Counted from the first letter of the stretch, positions 17,287 to 25,848 are shown. The stretch is 64,000 bases of DNA from Streptomyces sp. SID8374 (GCF_009865135.1 NZ_WWGH01000001.1:1860001-1924000); one strand, 5' to 3'. Program-made: numbers and translations. Notes: generated from the sequence alone by a model not told the origin.

Positions 17287-18077
17287 CACTCCGCTTCCGC
17301 TTCCCTCGCTGAGTCCGGAACCTTGAAGTCGTATTCCCAGGCGAAGCGCGAAGCTGCGTGTACACCGATGGCGAACTCCACCACCGTGCCATCGGCGGTG
17401 TAGGTGGTTCGATGCAGCTCGACAACGGGTTCGCCCGGCGGTAGTTGCAAGATCTTCACCTCGCCTGAGGTAGCAGCGCGGGCGAAGATCTCTTCCTTCA
17501 TGTGGTCGATCTCGTACCCCGCGTCGTAGAGCACACGGAACCCACCGCCCCGGCCGGCCGGGCCAGGCGTCGGATCGACCAAGCGGGTGCCTTCGACATG
17601 CTCAGGCCGGTAGTAACTGGTCAAGGTGTGCGTCGGCTGCTCCCCCTCCTTCACCAACCGGGCTCGGGCGTAGACCTCCGCTCCCTCCGAGAGGCCGTGT
17701 GCTGCCGCCACGGAAGGCGGGGCCTCAACAAGACTCACCGTCTGCGTCTGTTCATTGCGCCGATAGGTGCGTCCGGATGCCACGCGGTCCGCGATGAACG
17801 CCACCTCGTCACCGTCGCGCCACTTGGCCTTGTCGTACCGGGCGATACCCAACCGCTTGAGCGGTACCTGCTGGCGTACCACCGTGCCGTGTCCTCGGGA
17901 TGACGTGACCAGACCTTCGGCTTCAAGAGCCTTATAGGCGGCGTGAACCGTGGACTTAGAGCCCTCGCCGGCGTCAACCAAGTCCCGAATATGCGGGAGC
18001 TGCGCGCCCGGACCGTACTCACCTGCCTTGATCTGATCAGCCAGCTTGTCTGCCAGCTCTCGCCACTTGGGCGTCAT
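17286..18077 (-). CDS. GntR-family repressor (HutC/UTRA type, KorSA-like)
   Basis: 263 residues with GAGAGGAG upstream of ATG 18077. The N-terminal GntR winged helix runs about residues 3-70 (WRELADKLADQIKAGEYGPG, then TVHAAYKALEAEGLVTSSRGHGTVV). A UTRA effector domain follows from about residue 115 to the end (RRNEQTQTVSLVEAP ... VVELHRTTYTADGTVVEFAIGV). In pSAM2 the GntR protein KorSA represses the activator of replication and transfer. Three palindromes in front of this gene and of the rightward operon are the probable operators, implying autoregulation. Confidence 0.9.
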   Translation of the reverse strand: MTPKWRELADKLADQIKAGEYGPGAQLPHIRDLVDAGEGSKSTVHAAYKALEAEGLVTSSRGHGTVVRQQVPLKRLGIARYDKAKWRDGDEVAFIADRVASGRTYRRNEQTQTVSLVEAPPSVAAAHGLSEGAEVYARARLVKEGEQPTHTLTSYYRPEHVEGTRLVDPTPGPAGRGGGFRVLYDAGYEIDHMKEEIFARAATSGEVKILQLPPGEPVVELHRTTYTADGTVVEFAIGVHAASRFAWEYDFKVPDSAREAEAE

Positions 18078-18110
18078 CCCGAACTCCTCTCGTCGGAGCT
18101 AAGTCAAACA

Positions 18111-18183
18111 CAGTCCCAGGACTGTTGACAGTCCCAGGACTGCGGTCCATAGTCTTGCTTAGCGGTTCGCAGTCCCAGGACAG
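18111..18183. promoter_or_regulatory. Three CAGTCC-CA-GGACTG palindromes (GntR operators)
   Basis: Perfect 14-bp sites at 18111-18124 and 18129-18142 (18 bp apart) and an imperfect one at 18170-18183, all between the divergent GntR and SCO3933-like genes. The symmetry suits a GntR dimer. The first two bracket the TTGACA below. Confidence 0.85.
18125..18154 (+). promoter_or_regulatory. Promoter of the replication-transfer operon
   Basis: A perfect TTGACA at 18125-18130 and CATAGT at 18149-18154 are 18 bp apart. Operators 1 and 2 flank the -35, and operator 3 lies just past the expected start of transcription. Confidence 0.6.
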
Positions 18184-18235
18184 CGAACGTTGAGGGCCCT
18201 CTTTGGGCTGCTCCACTCAATCCAGGGAGTATCAG

Positions 18236-18568
18236 ATGCCGTCCTTCAAGATCGACGTTTCGACCGCTGTCGTGTTCGTGGCGACGCCTCCGACGCCGAA
18301 GCTCGTGAGCAAGCAGACCGGTGAGATCGCGATCGACCGGGAGACCGGTGCCCCGCTCGCGACGGTGGGCCTGCTGGTCGCGGACGAGGGAGAGGGCAAC
18401 CTCTACCAGGTGACCGTGCCGAACACGGGCGTCCCGGAGAACCTGGCCCCCGGCACCCCGGTCACGGTCGTCGGCCTCAAGGCCCGGGACTGGGAGAACA
18501 CCTTCAACGGCCAGACCCGGCACGGCATTTCGTTCCGCGCGGTCGCTGTGACGCCGCTGGGGGCCTGA
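18236..18568 (+). CDS. SCO3933-family AICE regulatory protein
   Basis: 110 residues, the first gene of the rightward AICE operon, with CAGGGAG upstream of ATG 18236. It is a beta-rich small protein: MPSFKIDVSTAVVFVATPP, GEIAIDRETGAPLATVGLLV, EGNLYQVTVP and GTPVTVVGLKARDW. Similar proteins, usually annotated as SCO3933-family regulatory proteins, precede the FtsK gene in many AICEs. An OB-fold-like single-strand DNA-binding role is conceivable but not shown. It ends two bases before the next ATG. Confidence 0.75.
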   Translation: MPSFKIDVSTAVVFVATPPTPKLVSKQTGEIAIDRETGAPLATVGLLVADEGEGNLYQVTVPNTGVPENLAPGTPVTVVGLKARDWENTFNGQTRHGISFRAVAVTPLGA

Positions 18569-18570
18569 TC

Positions 18571-19920
18571 ATGTCGGACCTGTCCACGGTGATCGAGGTT
18601 GCGGGGGCCTTATCGGCCGCCGGTGGCCTCGGCTACGCGAAGGCCCGCTCCCCTCGGGTGTTCTGGTCGCTGGTCGGCGCCCCGGTCGCCCGGGTCCGCT
18701 TCTCGGTCACGTACCGGGCGACGATGGATGTGTGCGGGCTGACGGTCCAGCCGTCCCGCCTGCGGGCGTTCATGGTCCGCAACGTCGCCCGCCAGGAAGT
18801 CCAGCCCGTTCCCCCGCAGGTTCGCCGCGTCCGCTACTCCACCACGGGCATGCGGGCGACGCTTCGCCTTCCCGCCGGTCTGGAACCGGCTGACGTGTCC
18901 GCCGCCTCCGAACGGCTCCGCCACGCCTGGGGCGTCCACTCCGTCCATGTGGTCGAGGTGAAGCCCGGGTTCGTGGAACTGCGGATGACCGGCTACGACG
19001 TCCTGCGTCGCGTGAAGATGCCCCGCCGGCTCCCGCGCAACACCACCGCCGGTCCGCTGGTCGTGCCGGTGGCGCTGCGGGAGGACGGTACGGCGTTCGT
19101 CCGGGACTACCAGAAGGTCCCGCACGCCCTGACGGTCGGTGCGAACCAGTCGGGCAAGTCGATGTATCAGCGCAACCTCATCTCCGGCCTGGCCAAGCTC
19201 CCGGTCGGCCTGGTCGGCATCGACTGCAAACGGGGTGTCGAACAGCGCGGCTACGCACCCCGCCTCTCCGCCCTCGCGATCACCCCGGACGAGGCTGACG
19301 GCCTGCTGGAAGCCCTCGTGGGCGAGATGGAGGAACGCTTCGACATCCTCAGCTCTCATGGTGTCTCGGACCTGTGGGGCCTGCCGACGAAGGTGCGGCC
19401 GGTGCCGCTGGTCGTCCTGGTCGACGAGGTCGCTGAGCTGTTCCTCGTCGCCGCGAAGAAGGACGAGGAGCGGCGGGACCGGATGGTGATGCGGATGATC
19501 CGGCTCGCGCAGATGGCCCGCGCGGTCGGGATCTTCCTGGAGGTCTGCGGACAGCGTTTCGGCTCCGACCTCGGCAAGGGCGCGACCGCCCTGCGCGCAC
19601 AGCTCACCGGGCGTGTGGTGCACCGGGTCAACGACAAGCAGACCGCCGAAATGGCACTCGGCGACATCGCCCCCGAAGCCGTCTTCGCCGCCACCACCAT
19701 CCCCCCGGACCGCCCCGGCGTCGCGGTGGCCGGCGACTCCTCCGGCGGCTGGTCCCGCATCCGCACCCCCGCCATGACCCCAGCCGAAGCCGTCGCGGTC
19801 TGCGCCGAGTTCGCGCACCTCACCCCGCACCTCGCCGCTCTGGCACCCTTCCGGCCGACCGTTTCTGCCGCCCCGGCCCCGGGCTCCCCGCTCCTCAAGC
19901 CCAGCCCGGCAACCAGCTAA
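18571..19920 (+). CDS. FtsK/SpoIIIE-type conjugal DNA translocase (TraSA/TraB-like)
   Basis: 449 residues. The motor domain has Walker A GANQSGKS at residues 190-197 and Walker B VVLVDEVAEL with Asp285-Glu286. AQMARAVGIFLEVCGQRF and RGVEQRGYAPRL are typical of actinobacterial Tra proteins. There is only a short, weak N-terminal hydrophobic stretch. In Streptomyces plasmids and AICEs a single FtsK-like protein moves double-stranded DNA between mycelia, so this is the key conjugation gene. The C-terminal Pro/Ala tail may contain the DNA-recognition element. Confidence 0.9.
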   Translation: MSDLSTVIEVAGALSAAGGLGYAKARSPRVFWSLVGAPVARVRFSVTYRATMDVCGLTVQPSRLRAFMVRNVARQEVQPVPPQVRRVRYSTTGMRATLRLPAGLEPADVSAASERLRHAWGVHSVHVVEVKPGFVELRMTGYDVLRRVKMPRRLPRNTTAGPLVVPVALREDGTAFVRDYQKVPHALTVGANQSGKSMYQRNLISGLAKLPVGLVGIDCKRGVEQRGYAPRLSALAITPDEADGLLEALVGEMEERFDILSSHGVSDLWGLPTKVRPVPLVVLVDEVAELFLVAAKKDEERRDRMVMRMIRLAQMARAVGIFLEVCGQRFGSDLGKGATALRAQLTGRVVHRVNDKQTAEMALGDIAPEAVFAATTIPPDRPGVAVAGDSSGGWSRIRTPAMTPAEAVAVCAEFAHLTPHLAALAPFRPTVSAAPAPGSPLLKPSPATS

Positions 19921-20007
19921 CACCCCTTCCTGCAAGTCCAGTTGGCGTGACTGCTTCGCGCCGGGTCCTTACCCCGCCCATGCCCGGAACCGGAAGGAAC
20001 CACCGCC

Positions 20008-20196
20008 ATGGCCACCAAACGGACCACCACCAAGCCCTCGAAGAACACCCCGCCCGCCCCGGTTGTCTGCTCGCCGTGCGACGGGTCCGGGATGGTCGCC
20101 GCCACGGTCCGCGTCGGTCGCAAGCGCCGCCCGGTCGGCCAGCAGGACGGCCTCTGCCTCAACTGCCTCGGCTCCGGCCTCGCCCCCGACGCCTGA
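20008..20196 (+). CDS. Small double-CxxC protein of AICE
   Basis: 62 residues. A basic Thr/Lys-rich start is followed by CSPCDGSGMV and CLNCLGSGLAPDA, a pair of C-x-x-C-x-G-x-G motifs like the DnaJ zinc-binding repeats. It probably folds round one zinc ion. Small proteins of this kind lie between tra and spd genes in AICEs. GGAAGGAA lies upstream of the ATG. Confidence 0.65.
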   Translation: MATKRTTTKPSKNTPPAPVVCSPCDGSGMVAATVRVGRKRRPVGQQDGLCLNCLGSGLAPDA

Positions 20197-20277
20197 CCAC
20201 CCCCGAGCCCCGGTGCCGGGCGGCGGCCCTGTTCCCCGCCTGGCACCGGCCCCACCCCTGAAAGGAGGTGAACCCCT

Positions 20278-20955
20278 GTGTCCCGCATCCGAATCGACGC
20301 CGTACTCATCCAAGCTGTGATCGCCGGTGCCCTGTCCTTCGCGCACCTGCACGATCTGGCGGAGGCGGCTGGGCAGGATGGCTGGAAAGCCTGGGCCTAC
20401 CCCGTCAGCGTCGACCTCCTGCTGGTCGCGGCCTGGCGTCGCATGCGTGCCACCGCCGACAACCGGGCCGCCTGGGCGTGGTTCGTCATCGCCCTGGCCG
20501 CGTCCCTCGGCGCGAACGTCGCCACCGCCGGGCTCCTCGACCTCAACGACGTCCCGGCCTGGTTGCGCATCCTCGTCGCTGGCTGGCCCGCCCTCGCCTT
20601 CCTCGGCGGCACCCTCCTCGTCCACGCCCCCACCACCGCGCCCGCCGAACCGGACCCCGCGCCGACTGCCGCACCGCTGGCTGCTCCGGCCGCTGAGCCG
20701 GTCCCGGAGGTGACGGTGGAACGGGCTCCCGAACCGGCTCCGGAACTCCCGTCGGCACCGGCCGCCGACCCCGCCCCGGTGCCTGTTCCGGCTCCTGCCC
20801 CGGCGGCTGTTCCGCCAGCGCTGCTCGACCACGCCCGGAAGCTCTCCGACGCCCACCACGCCACGACCGGTGCCCGGATCGACTCGGACACCCTGCGCGC
20901 CCGCCTCGGCGTCCCCGCGCCCCTCGCTGACGCCATTGCCGCCCAACTCGCCTAA
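20278..20955 (+). CDS. DUF2637 / SpdB2-like spread protein
   Basis: 225 residues from GTG 20278 behind a perfect AAAGGAGGTGA. The first 125 residues hold about four membrane helices (IQAVIAGALSFAHLHDLA, YPVSVDLLLVAAW, AWAWFVIALAASLGANVATAG, LVAGWPALAFLGGTLLVHA). A long Ala/Pro/Glu linker follows, then a small C-terminal helical domain (ALLDHARKLSDAHHATTGARIDSDTLRARLG). Spd proteins assist intramycelial spread of Streptomyces elements and cooperate with the Tra translocase at the membrane. Confidence 0.82.
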   Translation: MSRIRIDAVLIQAVIAGALSFAHLHDLAEAAGQDGWKAWAYPVSVDLLLVAAWRRMRATADNRAAWAWFVIALAASLGANVATAGLLDLNDVPAWLRILVAGWPALAFLGGTLLVHAPTTAPAEPDPAPTAAPLAAPAAEPVPEVTVERAPEPAPELPSAPAADPAPVPVPAPAPAAVPPALLDHARKLSDAHHATTGARIDSDTLRARLGVPAPLADAIAAQLA

Positions 20956-20975
20956 CCCATATGGAGGTTCTGGTC

Positions 20976-21164
20976 ATGCCGCGTCCGAATCGCTTCACGA
21001 ACGTGGTCCGCTTCGGTCCCGTTCAGGTCGGCACCTACTACGACGGCCGGGGACGCACCAAGCACGTCGCAGCCTGCACCGCGCCCCGCTGTGACTTCTC
21101 CGCGGACTACGACGGCCGCGCCGCCGCCGAACTGGCCGCCCGCACCCACCGCTGCAACCCCTGA
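20976..21164 (+). CDS. AICE mobile element transfer protein (small)
   Basis: 62 residues. ATG 20976 is chosen over 20961 because GGAGG sits directly ahead of it. The protein reads MPRPNRFTNVVRFGPVQVGTYY, then CTAPRCDFSADYDGRAAAELAARTHRC. Cys and His residues could bind zinc. It matches small proteins annotated mobile element transfer protein (SpdA-like) in this gene order. Confidence 0.75.
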   Translation: MPRPNRFTNVVRFGPVQVGTYYDGRGRTKHVAACTAPRCDFSADYDGRAAAELAARTHRCNP

Positions 21165-21179
21165 CAGGAGGCTCCGCCC

Positions 21180-21512
21180 GTGTTCACCCCGAAGATTCCG
21201 CCCCCGGACACCGCACCCACCCCCGGCACGTCCCTGGTCCCGCCGCTCACCGGCCTCGTGCACCCTCCGGCCTGCACCTGCCACCACACCCCGACCACCC
21301 CGGCCCCGGTTCCGGCTGCTCCGCCCGCTGGTCAGGCTGTTCGGTTCGCCCCGGGCTCGCTGCTCGTCGCCGCCGCCGGCGGGACCGCCTTGGTCCTCGT
21401 CGTCGGGACGGTCCTGGTCTCAATGCTCCTGGCGACCGCGATCACCGCCGCCTCGGTCGCCGTGTGCGCCGTGGTCCTGCGCTCGCTGCTCAACCGCCCG
21501 AACAACCGCTGA
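21180..21512 (+). CDS. SpdD-like spread protein
   Basis: 110 residues from GTG 21180 with ACAGGAGG upstream. A Pro-rich N-terminus containing CTCHH is followed by two adjacent hydrophobic helices (GSLLVAAAGGTALVLVVGTVLVS and LLATAITAASVAVCAVVL) and a short basic end. Size, composition and place between the transfer protein and a CxxC protein match SpdD-type plasmid spread proteins. Confidence 0.75.
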   Translation: MFTPKIPPPDTAPTPGTSLVPPLTGLVHPPACTCHHTPTTPAPVPAAPPAGQAVRFAPGSLLVAAAGGTALVLVVGTVLVSMLLATAITAASVAVCAVVLRSLLNRPNNR

Positions 21513-21603
21513 CAGCCCCCGGGGCGGCTTCCACCGCCAAGTTTCCGCCGCCCCGGGTGCCCACCACTTCCAGATCCAACGGACCCGAAAGGGAGATCCC
21601 ATC

Positions 21604-21792
21604 ATGCCCCAGCACACCCTGCCCCGACCGATCTGCGGCCACTGCGACGGCTTCCCCACCGTCACCATCACCACCGGCACCCGCACCCCCGACGGGCAGC
21701 GCCAGACCATCACCGCGAACTGCCCCGCCTGCCACGGCACCGGCCACACCGCCCCCGCCCGCGCCCGCGCCCACACGCGGATCGGGGCGTGA
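21604..21792 (+). CDS. Small zinc-ribbon-like AICE protein
   Basis: 62 residues from ATG 21604 with AAAGGGAG upstream. CGHCDGFP near the N-terminus and CPACHGTGH near the C-terminus form a paired-CxxC ribbon. It resembles the protein at 20008 in length and motif, suggesting an old duplication. It overlaps the next gene by four bases. Confidence 0.65.
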   Translation: MPQHTLPRPICGHCDGFPTVTITTGTRTPDGQRQTITANCPACHGTGHTAPARARAHTRIGA

Positions 21793-21998
21793 GCGCCATG
21801 GCCGACCTGACCCCCACCCCGGACCGCCCCGGCCTCCACGTCAGCAAGCCTTCCCCGAACGCCCCGGCGACCGGCTCGGCCGTCTGCCACTGCGGGGCCT
21901 CGGCCACCGCCACCGGGGACAGCCAGGTCAAGGCCCTGGTCGAGGGCTACACCGCGAACCACGGCCCGGCCCACCGCAACGGGGGTGCACGCCGATGA
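21789..21998 (+). CDS. Small AICE hypothetical protein
   Basis: 69 residues from GTG 21789, overlapping the previous stop (GTGA) and itself overlapping the methyltransferase start (ATGA). It contains CHCGASATATG and a GYTANHGPAHRNGG tail with His residues. I recognise no domain. Confidence 0.55.
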   Translation: MSAMADLTPTPDRPGLHVSKPSPNAPATGSAVCHCGASATATGDSQVKALVEGYTANHGPAHRNGGARR

Positions 21999-23089
21999 GT
22001 ACCGTTTCAGCTCACGTGCTGGACTTGTTCGCCGGTCCGGGTGGCTGGTCCCAGGGATTACGCGCCCTGGGGGTCCGGGACATCGGGCTGGAGATCGACG
22101 CAGCCGCCTGTGCCACCCGCCAGGCGGCCGGTCACCTCACAATCCGTACCGATGTCGCCGCCTACCCCACCGCGCCGCTGGCCGGGAAGATTGCCGGACT
22201 GATCGGGTCGGCCCCGTGCCAGCCGTTCAGCGCGGCCGGCCTCGGTGCGGGACACGACGACATGGACCTGTGCCACCAGGCCCTGGACGACCTCGCCCGA
22301 GGAAAGGACACCCGCCACCTCCTCCGGGCCAGGTGCTCGGACCCCCGATCGCTCCTGGTCGCCGAACCCCTGCGCTACGCGCTGGACCTCCACCCGCAAT
22401 GGGTCGCCCTGGAGGAAGTCCCGGCAGCCCTGCCCCTCTTCCGCCACACCGCCGCACTCCTGCGGACCGCCGGATACTCCACCTGGGCCGGAATCCTCAA
22501 CGCCGCCGACTACGGAGTCCCCCAGACCCGCCGCCGCGCCTTCCTCCTGGCCTCCCGCCACCACACCGTCACCCCGCCCGAAGCCACCCACGCCCGCACC
22601 GCCGAACCCGAAAGCCTCTTCGGCCCCGGACGGCTTCCCTGGGTCTCGATGGCCGATGCCCTCGGCTGGGGAGCAACAGACCGCACCGCCCCCACCGTCA
22701 CCGCCGGCGGCGGCAAAAGCGGCGGTCCCGAACCCTTCCCCACCGCAGCCCGCAACGCACTCCTGGCAGAGCAGGAACGGGGCGCGTGGGCCCTGCGCAA
22801 CGGCAACCAGCCCAACGCCACCGTCCGGGGCATCCACGAGCCCGCCCCGACCGTCGCCTTCGGCCACAACTCCGCCCGCATCACCTGGACACGCAGCCCC
22901 GACACACCCGAATCCGTACGGATCACGGTCACCGAAGCCGCCGCACTCCAGAGCTTCCCGCCCGGCTACCCCTTCCAGGGAACCAAGACCAAGCAGTTCG
23001 AGCAGGTCGGCAACGCCGTTCCCCCGCTCCTGGCCACCACCGTCCTCACCAGCGTGCTCACCCCCACCGCCCTGGAGGTGGCCGCGTGA
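21995..23089 (+). CDS. DNA (cytosine-5) methyltransferase embedded in the AICE operon
   Basis: 364 residues. Motif I is VLDLFAGPGGWSQGL and motif IV PCQPFSAAG has the nucleophile Cys75. Motif VI reads EEV at residues 140-142 instead of the usual ENV, motif VIII is QTRRRAFL and motif X is GNAVPPLL. It overlaps its neighbours by four bases on each side, so it is translated with the Spd and Rep proteins. No cognate endonuclease is adjacent, so it is an orphan. Possible roles are anti-restriction on entry to a new host or marking of element DNA during replication. Confidence 0.88.
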   Translation: MSTVSAHVLDLFAGPGGWSQGLRALGVRDIGLEIDAAACATRQAAGHLTIRTDVAAYPTAPLAGKIAGLIGSAPCQPFSAAGLGAGHDDMDLCHQALDDLARGKDTRHLLRARCSDPRSLLVAEPLRYALDLHPQWVALEEVPAALPLFRHTAALLRTAGYSTWAGILNAADYGVPQTRRRAFLLASRHHTVTPPEATHARTAEPESLFGPGRLPWVSMADALGWGATDRTAPTVTAGGGKSGGPEPFPTAARNALLAEQERGAWALRNGNQPNATVRGIHEPAPTVAFGHNSARITWTRSPDTPESVRITVTEAAALQSFPPGYPFQGTKTKQFEQVGNAVPPLLATTVLTSVLTPTALEVAA

Positions 23090-24498
23090 GCGACACCGCC
23101 ACCATGGCGGGCCTGGACCCGGCCACCCTGGGCGATCTGCTCCGGGTAGTCGGGTCTCCCGGCTTCGACCGCCTCACCGAACAACTCCGCCGCACCGGAG
23201 GCTGCTCCCAGCCCATCCACCTCACCGGCGCCAGCAAGACCATCGACCGGGCAACCGGCACCCTGCTGCACCACTACTCCACCGACACCGAACCGGGTGG
23301 ACGGTTGCGGATCGCCTGCGGCAACCGCCGCGCCACCCGCTGCCCCGCCTGCGCCTGGACCTACGCAGGCGACACCTACCGCCTCATCCGCGCCGGACTC
23401 ACCGGCGACCCCGACAAAGGCACCCCCACCACCATCCGCGACCACCCCCGCGTCTTCGCCACCCTGACAGCCCCCTCCTTCGGCCCGGTCCACAACCGGC
23501 CCGGCAACCGCACCTGCCGCTGCGGCACCCGCCACACCGAGGACGCCCCGGAGCTGGGCACGCCGCTCGACCCGGAGACGTACGACTACGCGGGGGCGGT
23601 GCTGTGGAACAACCACGCATCCGACCTCTGGCGCTACTTCACGATCTACCTCCGCCGCGAAATCGCCCGCCGCGCCGGACTCACCCAGAAAGCCGCCCGC
23701 GAACAGTCCAAGGTGTCCTTCGGGAAGGTCGCGGAGTACCAGAAGCGCGGAGCCGTCCACTTCCACGCGGTCATCCGCTTCGACGGACCCGAGGGGCCGG
23801 ACACCTCGCCCCCGGCCTGGGCCACCCTCGATCTGCTAGACGACGCGATCCGCGCCGCCGCCGCACGGGTCGAAGTGGTTGTGCCGGCCGTTCCGGAAGC
23901 GGGGATCACCCAGGGGTGGACGCTGCGGTGGGGCACGCAGCTCGATGTGCAGCCCATCGGGGCGTTCGGCAACGGTGAGGACCTCACCGAACAGGCCGTC
24001 GCCTCCTACGTCGCCAAATACGCCACCAAGGCGGCCGAGACCACCGGGACCGTCGACCACCGGGTCGGCAACAAAGAAGCGCTCGTCCTCCTCGACGTGC
24101 CCGAGCACCCCCGGCGGCTGATCGAGGCGTGCCTCGACCTGCACCACGCCTACCCGGAACGCAAGCTCCGCGACTGGGCCCACATGCTCGGCTTCCGGGG
24201 CCACTTCTCCACCAAGTCCCGGGCCTACTCCACGACCCTCGGGGCCCTCCGGCAGGTCCGCGCCGACTACCGCGCCGCCGAACAACGCGCCGCCCTCGGC
24301 CTCCCCGACCCGGACGACCATCCGGAGGCCACCACGCTCACTCTCGCGCACTGGGCCTACGCCGGCAACGGCCACACCCCCGGCGAATCCTGGCTCGCCG
24401 CCAACATCCACCGCGACATCCAACACAACCGCGAAACCGCCCGCGAACACCGCGCCGAGCTGCAAGACCAACTCGCTCTGGAAGGAGCCGCACCGTGA
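23086..24498 (+). CDS. RepSA-like rolling-circle replication initiator
   Basis: 470 residues from GTG 23086 (GTGA overlap with the methyltransferase stop). Zinc-ribbon-like Cys motifs occur early (CGNRR ... CPACAW; CRCGTRH). The HUH metal motif HFH is at residues 225-227 (GAVHFHAVIRFDG). The tyrosine motif YVAKYATK has Tyr308 and Tyr312. This is the layout of pSAM2 RepSA-type HUH endonucleases, which nick the origin and start rolling-circle replication of the excised circle. It is intact over its full length. Confidence 0.9.
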   Translation: MSDTATMAGLDPATLGDLLRVVGSPGFDRLTEQLRRTGGCSQPIHLTGASKTIDRATGTLLHHYSTDTEPGGRLRIACGNRRATRCPACAWTYAGDTYRLIRAGLTGDPDKGTPTTIRDHPRVFATLTAPSFGPVHNRPGNRTCRCGTRHTEDAPELGTPLDPETYDYAGAVLWNNHASDLWRYFTIYLRREIARRAGLTQKAAREQSKVSFGKVAEYQKRGAVHFHAVIRFDGPEGPDTSPPAWATLDLLDDAIRAAAARVEVVVPAVPEAGITQGWTLRWGTQLDVQPIGAFGNGEDLTEQAVASYVAKYATKAAETTGTVDHRVGNKEALVLLDVPEHPRRLIEACLDLHHAYPERKLRDWAHMLGFRGHFSTKSRAYSTTLGALRQVRADYRAAEQRAALGLPDPDDHPEATTLTLAHWAYAGNGHTPGESWLAANIHRDIQHNRETAREHRAELQDQLALEGAAP

Positions 24499-24683
24499 CC
24501 ACCGCCACCGCCGAACTCCTCACCGTGCCCGAGGTCATGGCGCGGCTGAAGCTCGGACGCTCCACCGTCTACGACCTGATCCGCTCCCGCCGACTGACCT
24601 CCATCACCATCGGCCGGTCCCGCCGCATCCCCGCCGACGCCGTACGGGACTTCATCGTCAACGAGATCGAGGAAGCCGCCTGA
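24495..24683 (+). CDS. Excisionase (Xis), MerR-like helix-turn-helix
   Basis: 62 residues from GTG 24495 with GAAGGAG upstream, overlapping both neighbours. The whole protein is one winged HTH: LLTVPEVMARLKLGRSTVYDLIRSRRL, TSITIGRSRRIPADAVRDFI. This is the DNA-binding excisionase family. It would bend attachment-site DNA and direct the integrase towards excision. Confidence 0.9.
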   Translation: MTTATAELLTVPEVMARLKLGRSTVYDLIRSRRLTSITIGRSRRIPADAVRDFIVNEIEEAA

Positions 24684-25840
24684 TGCCTCCCCAGCGCAAG
24701 CGCAACCCCAACGGCGCGGGCACCATCACCAAGCGCAAGGACGGCCGCTATCAAGCCGCGGTCTACGTCCTCCAGCCGGACGGTACCCGCGCCCGCAAGT
24801 TCGCCTACGGCAAGACCTGGGCCGAATGCGATGCCAAGCGCCGTGACCTGCTCGCCAAGGTGGACCAGGGAGTACCCGTGCCCACGCGGTCGGCCAAGCT
24901 CGCCGAGTGGCTGCCCTACTGGCTGGAGAACATCATCAAGCCGCGCCGCAAGCGCACGACCTACGCGAAGTACGAGACGCACATCCGCCTCTACCTCGTG
25001 CCCATGCTCGGCTCGAAGCGCCTCGAATCGTTGAGCGTCGCTGACGTCCGGCGCTTCCTGGTCCGGCTGGAGCAGCAGACCACCGCAGCGACCGCCAAGG
25101 AGTCCCACCGCGTCCTGCGTACAGCGTTGACGGCTGCCTGCCGGGAGGAACTCGTCATGCGGAACGTGGCGACCCTCGTGGAACCGCCCTCGGCAGAAGC
25201 GCGAGACCTCTCCCCCTGGTCGCTCGACGAGACCTTGACCTTCCTCACCGCCGCCCGGAAGGACCCGCTCTACGCGGCCTTCGTCCTCGCCATCGCGCTC
25301 GGCTTCCGCCGTGGGGAGATCGTCGGCCTTCGATGGGAGAACGTGGACCTCGACAAGCGGGAGATCCGGGTCCGCACTCAGCGGCAGCGTGTCCGCAGTG
25401 AGGCGTACGAGGACGATCCCAAGGGACGCCGCAGGAAGCAGACGCTTCCCCTGCCTGCCCTGTGCGTCGCTCCGCTCCGCTGGGAACGTCTGCGGCAAGC
25501 GGCCCTGCGGGAGGCTGCCGGTGATCAGTGGGAGGAGACGGGCTACGTCTTCACCACGCGATCCGGCCGGCCGATTGAGCCGCGCAACCTGTACCGCTCG
25601 TTCACCCGGGTCGCCGGGACCGCAGGGCTTCGTGTGATCCGGCTGCACGATGCCCGCCACGGCTGCGCGACCCTGCTGACCGCCGCCGGGGTCGCTCCCC
25701 GCGTCGTGATGGAGATCCTCGGGCACAGTCAGATCGCAGTGACGATGAACATCTATGCCCACGTCGTCCAGGACACGCAGCGCGAGGCCGTGAGTCACCT
25801 CGACCGCATGCTGAGGCGGCAGCGGCCCGACCGTGGGTGA
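24683..25840 (+). CDS. Tyrosine site-specific integrase
   Basis: 385 residues; its ATG shares one base with the Xis stop. An arm-binding N-terminus (NGAGTITKRKDGRYQAAVYV), a core-binding SAM-like domain and a catalytic domain are all present. Catalytic residues are Arg209 (GFRRGE), His322 and Arg325 (LHDARHG), His348 (LGHSQI) and the nucleophile Tyr358 (NIYAHV). It lies 70 bp from attR, as expected for an enzyme recombining attP with the tRNA-Val gene. Confidence 0.94.
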   Translation: MPPQRKRNPNGAGTITKRKDGRYQAAVYVLQPDGTRARKFAYGKTWAECDAKRRDLLAKVDQGVPVPTRSAKLAEWLPYWLENIIKPRRKRTTYAKYETHIRLYLVPMLGSKRLESLSVADVRRFLVRLEQQTTAATAKESHRVLRTALTAACREELVMRNVATLVEPPSAEARDLSPWSLDETLTFLTAARKDPLYAAFVLAIALGFRRGEIVGLRWENVDLDKREIRVRTQRQRVRSEAYEDDPKGRRRKQTLPLPALCVAPLRWERLRQAALREAAGDQWEETGYVFTTRSGRPIEPRNLYRSFTRVAGTAGLRVIRLHDARHGCATLLTAAGVAPRVVMEILGHSQIAVTMNIYAHVVQDTQREAVSHLDRMLRRQRPDRG

Positions 25841-25848
25841 CCGCGCCC

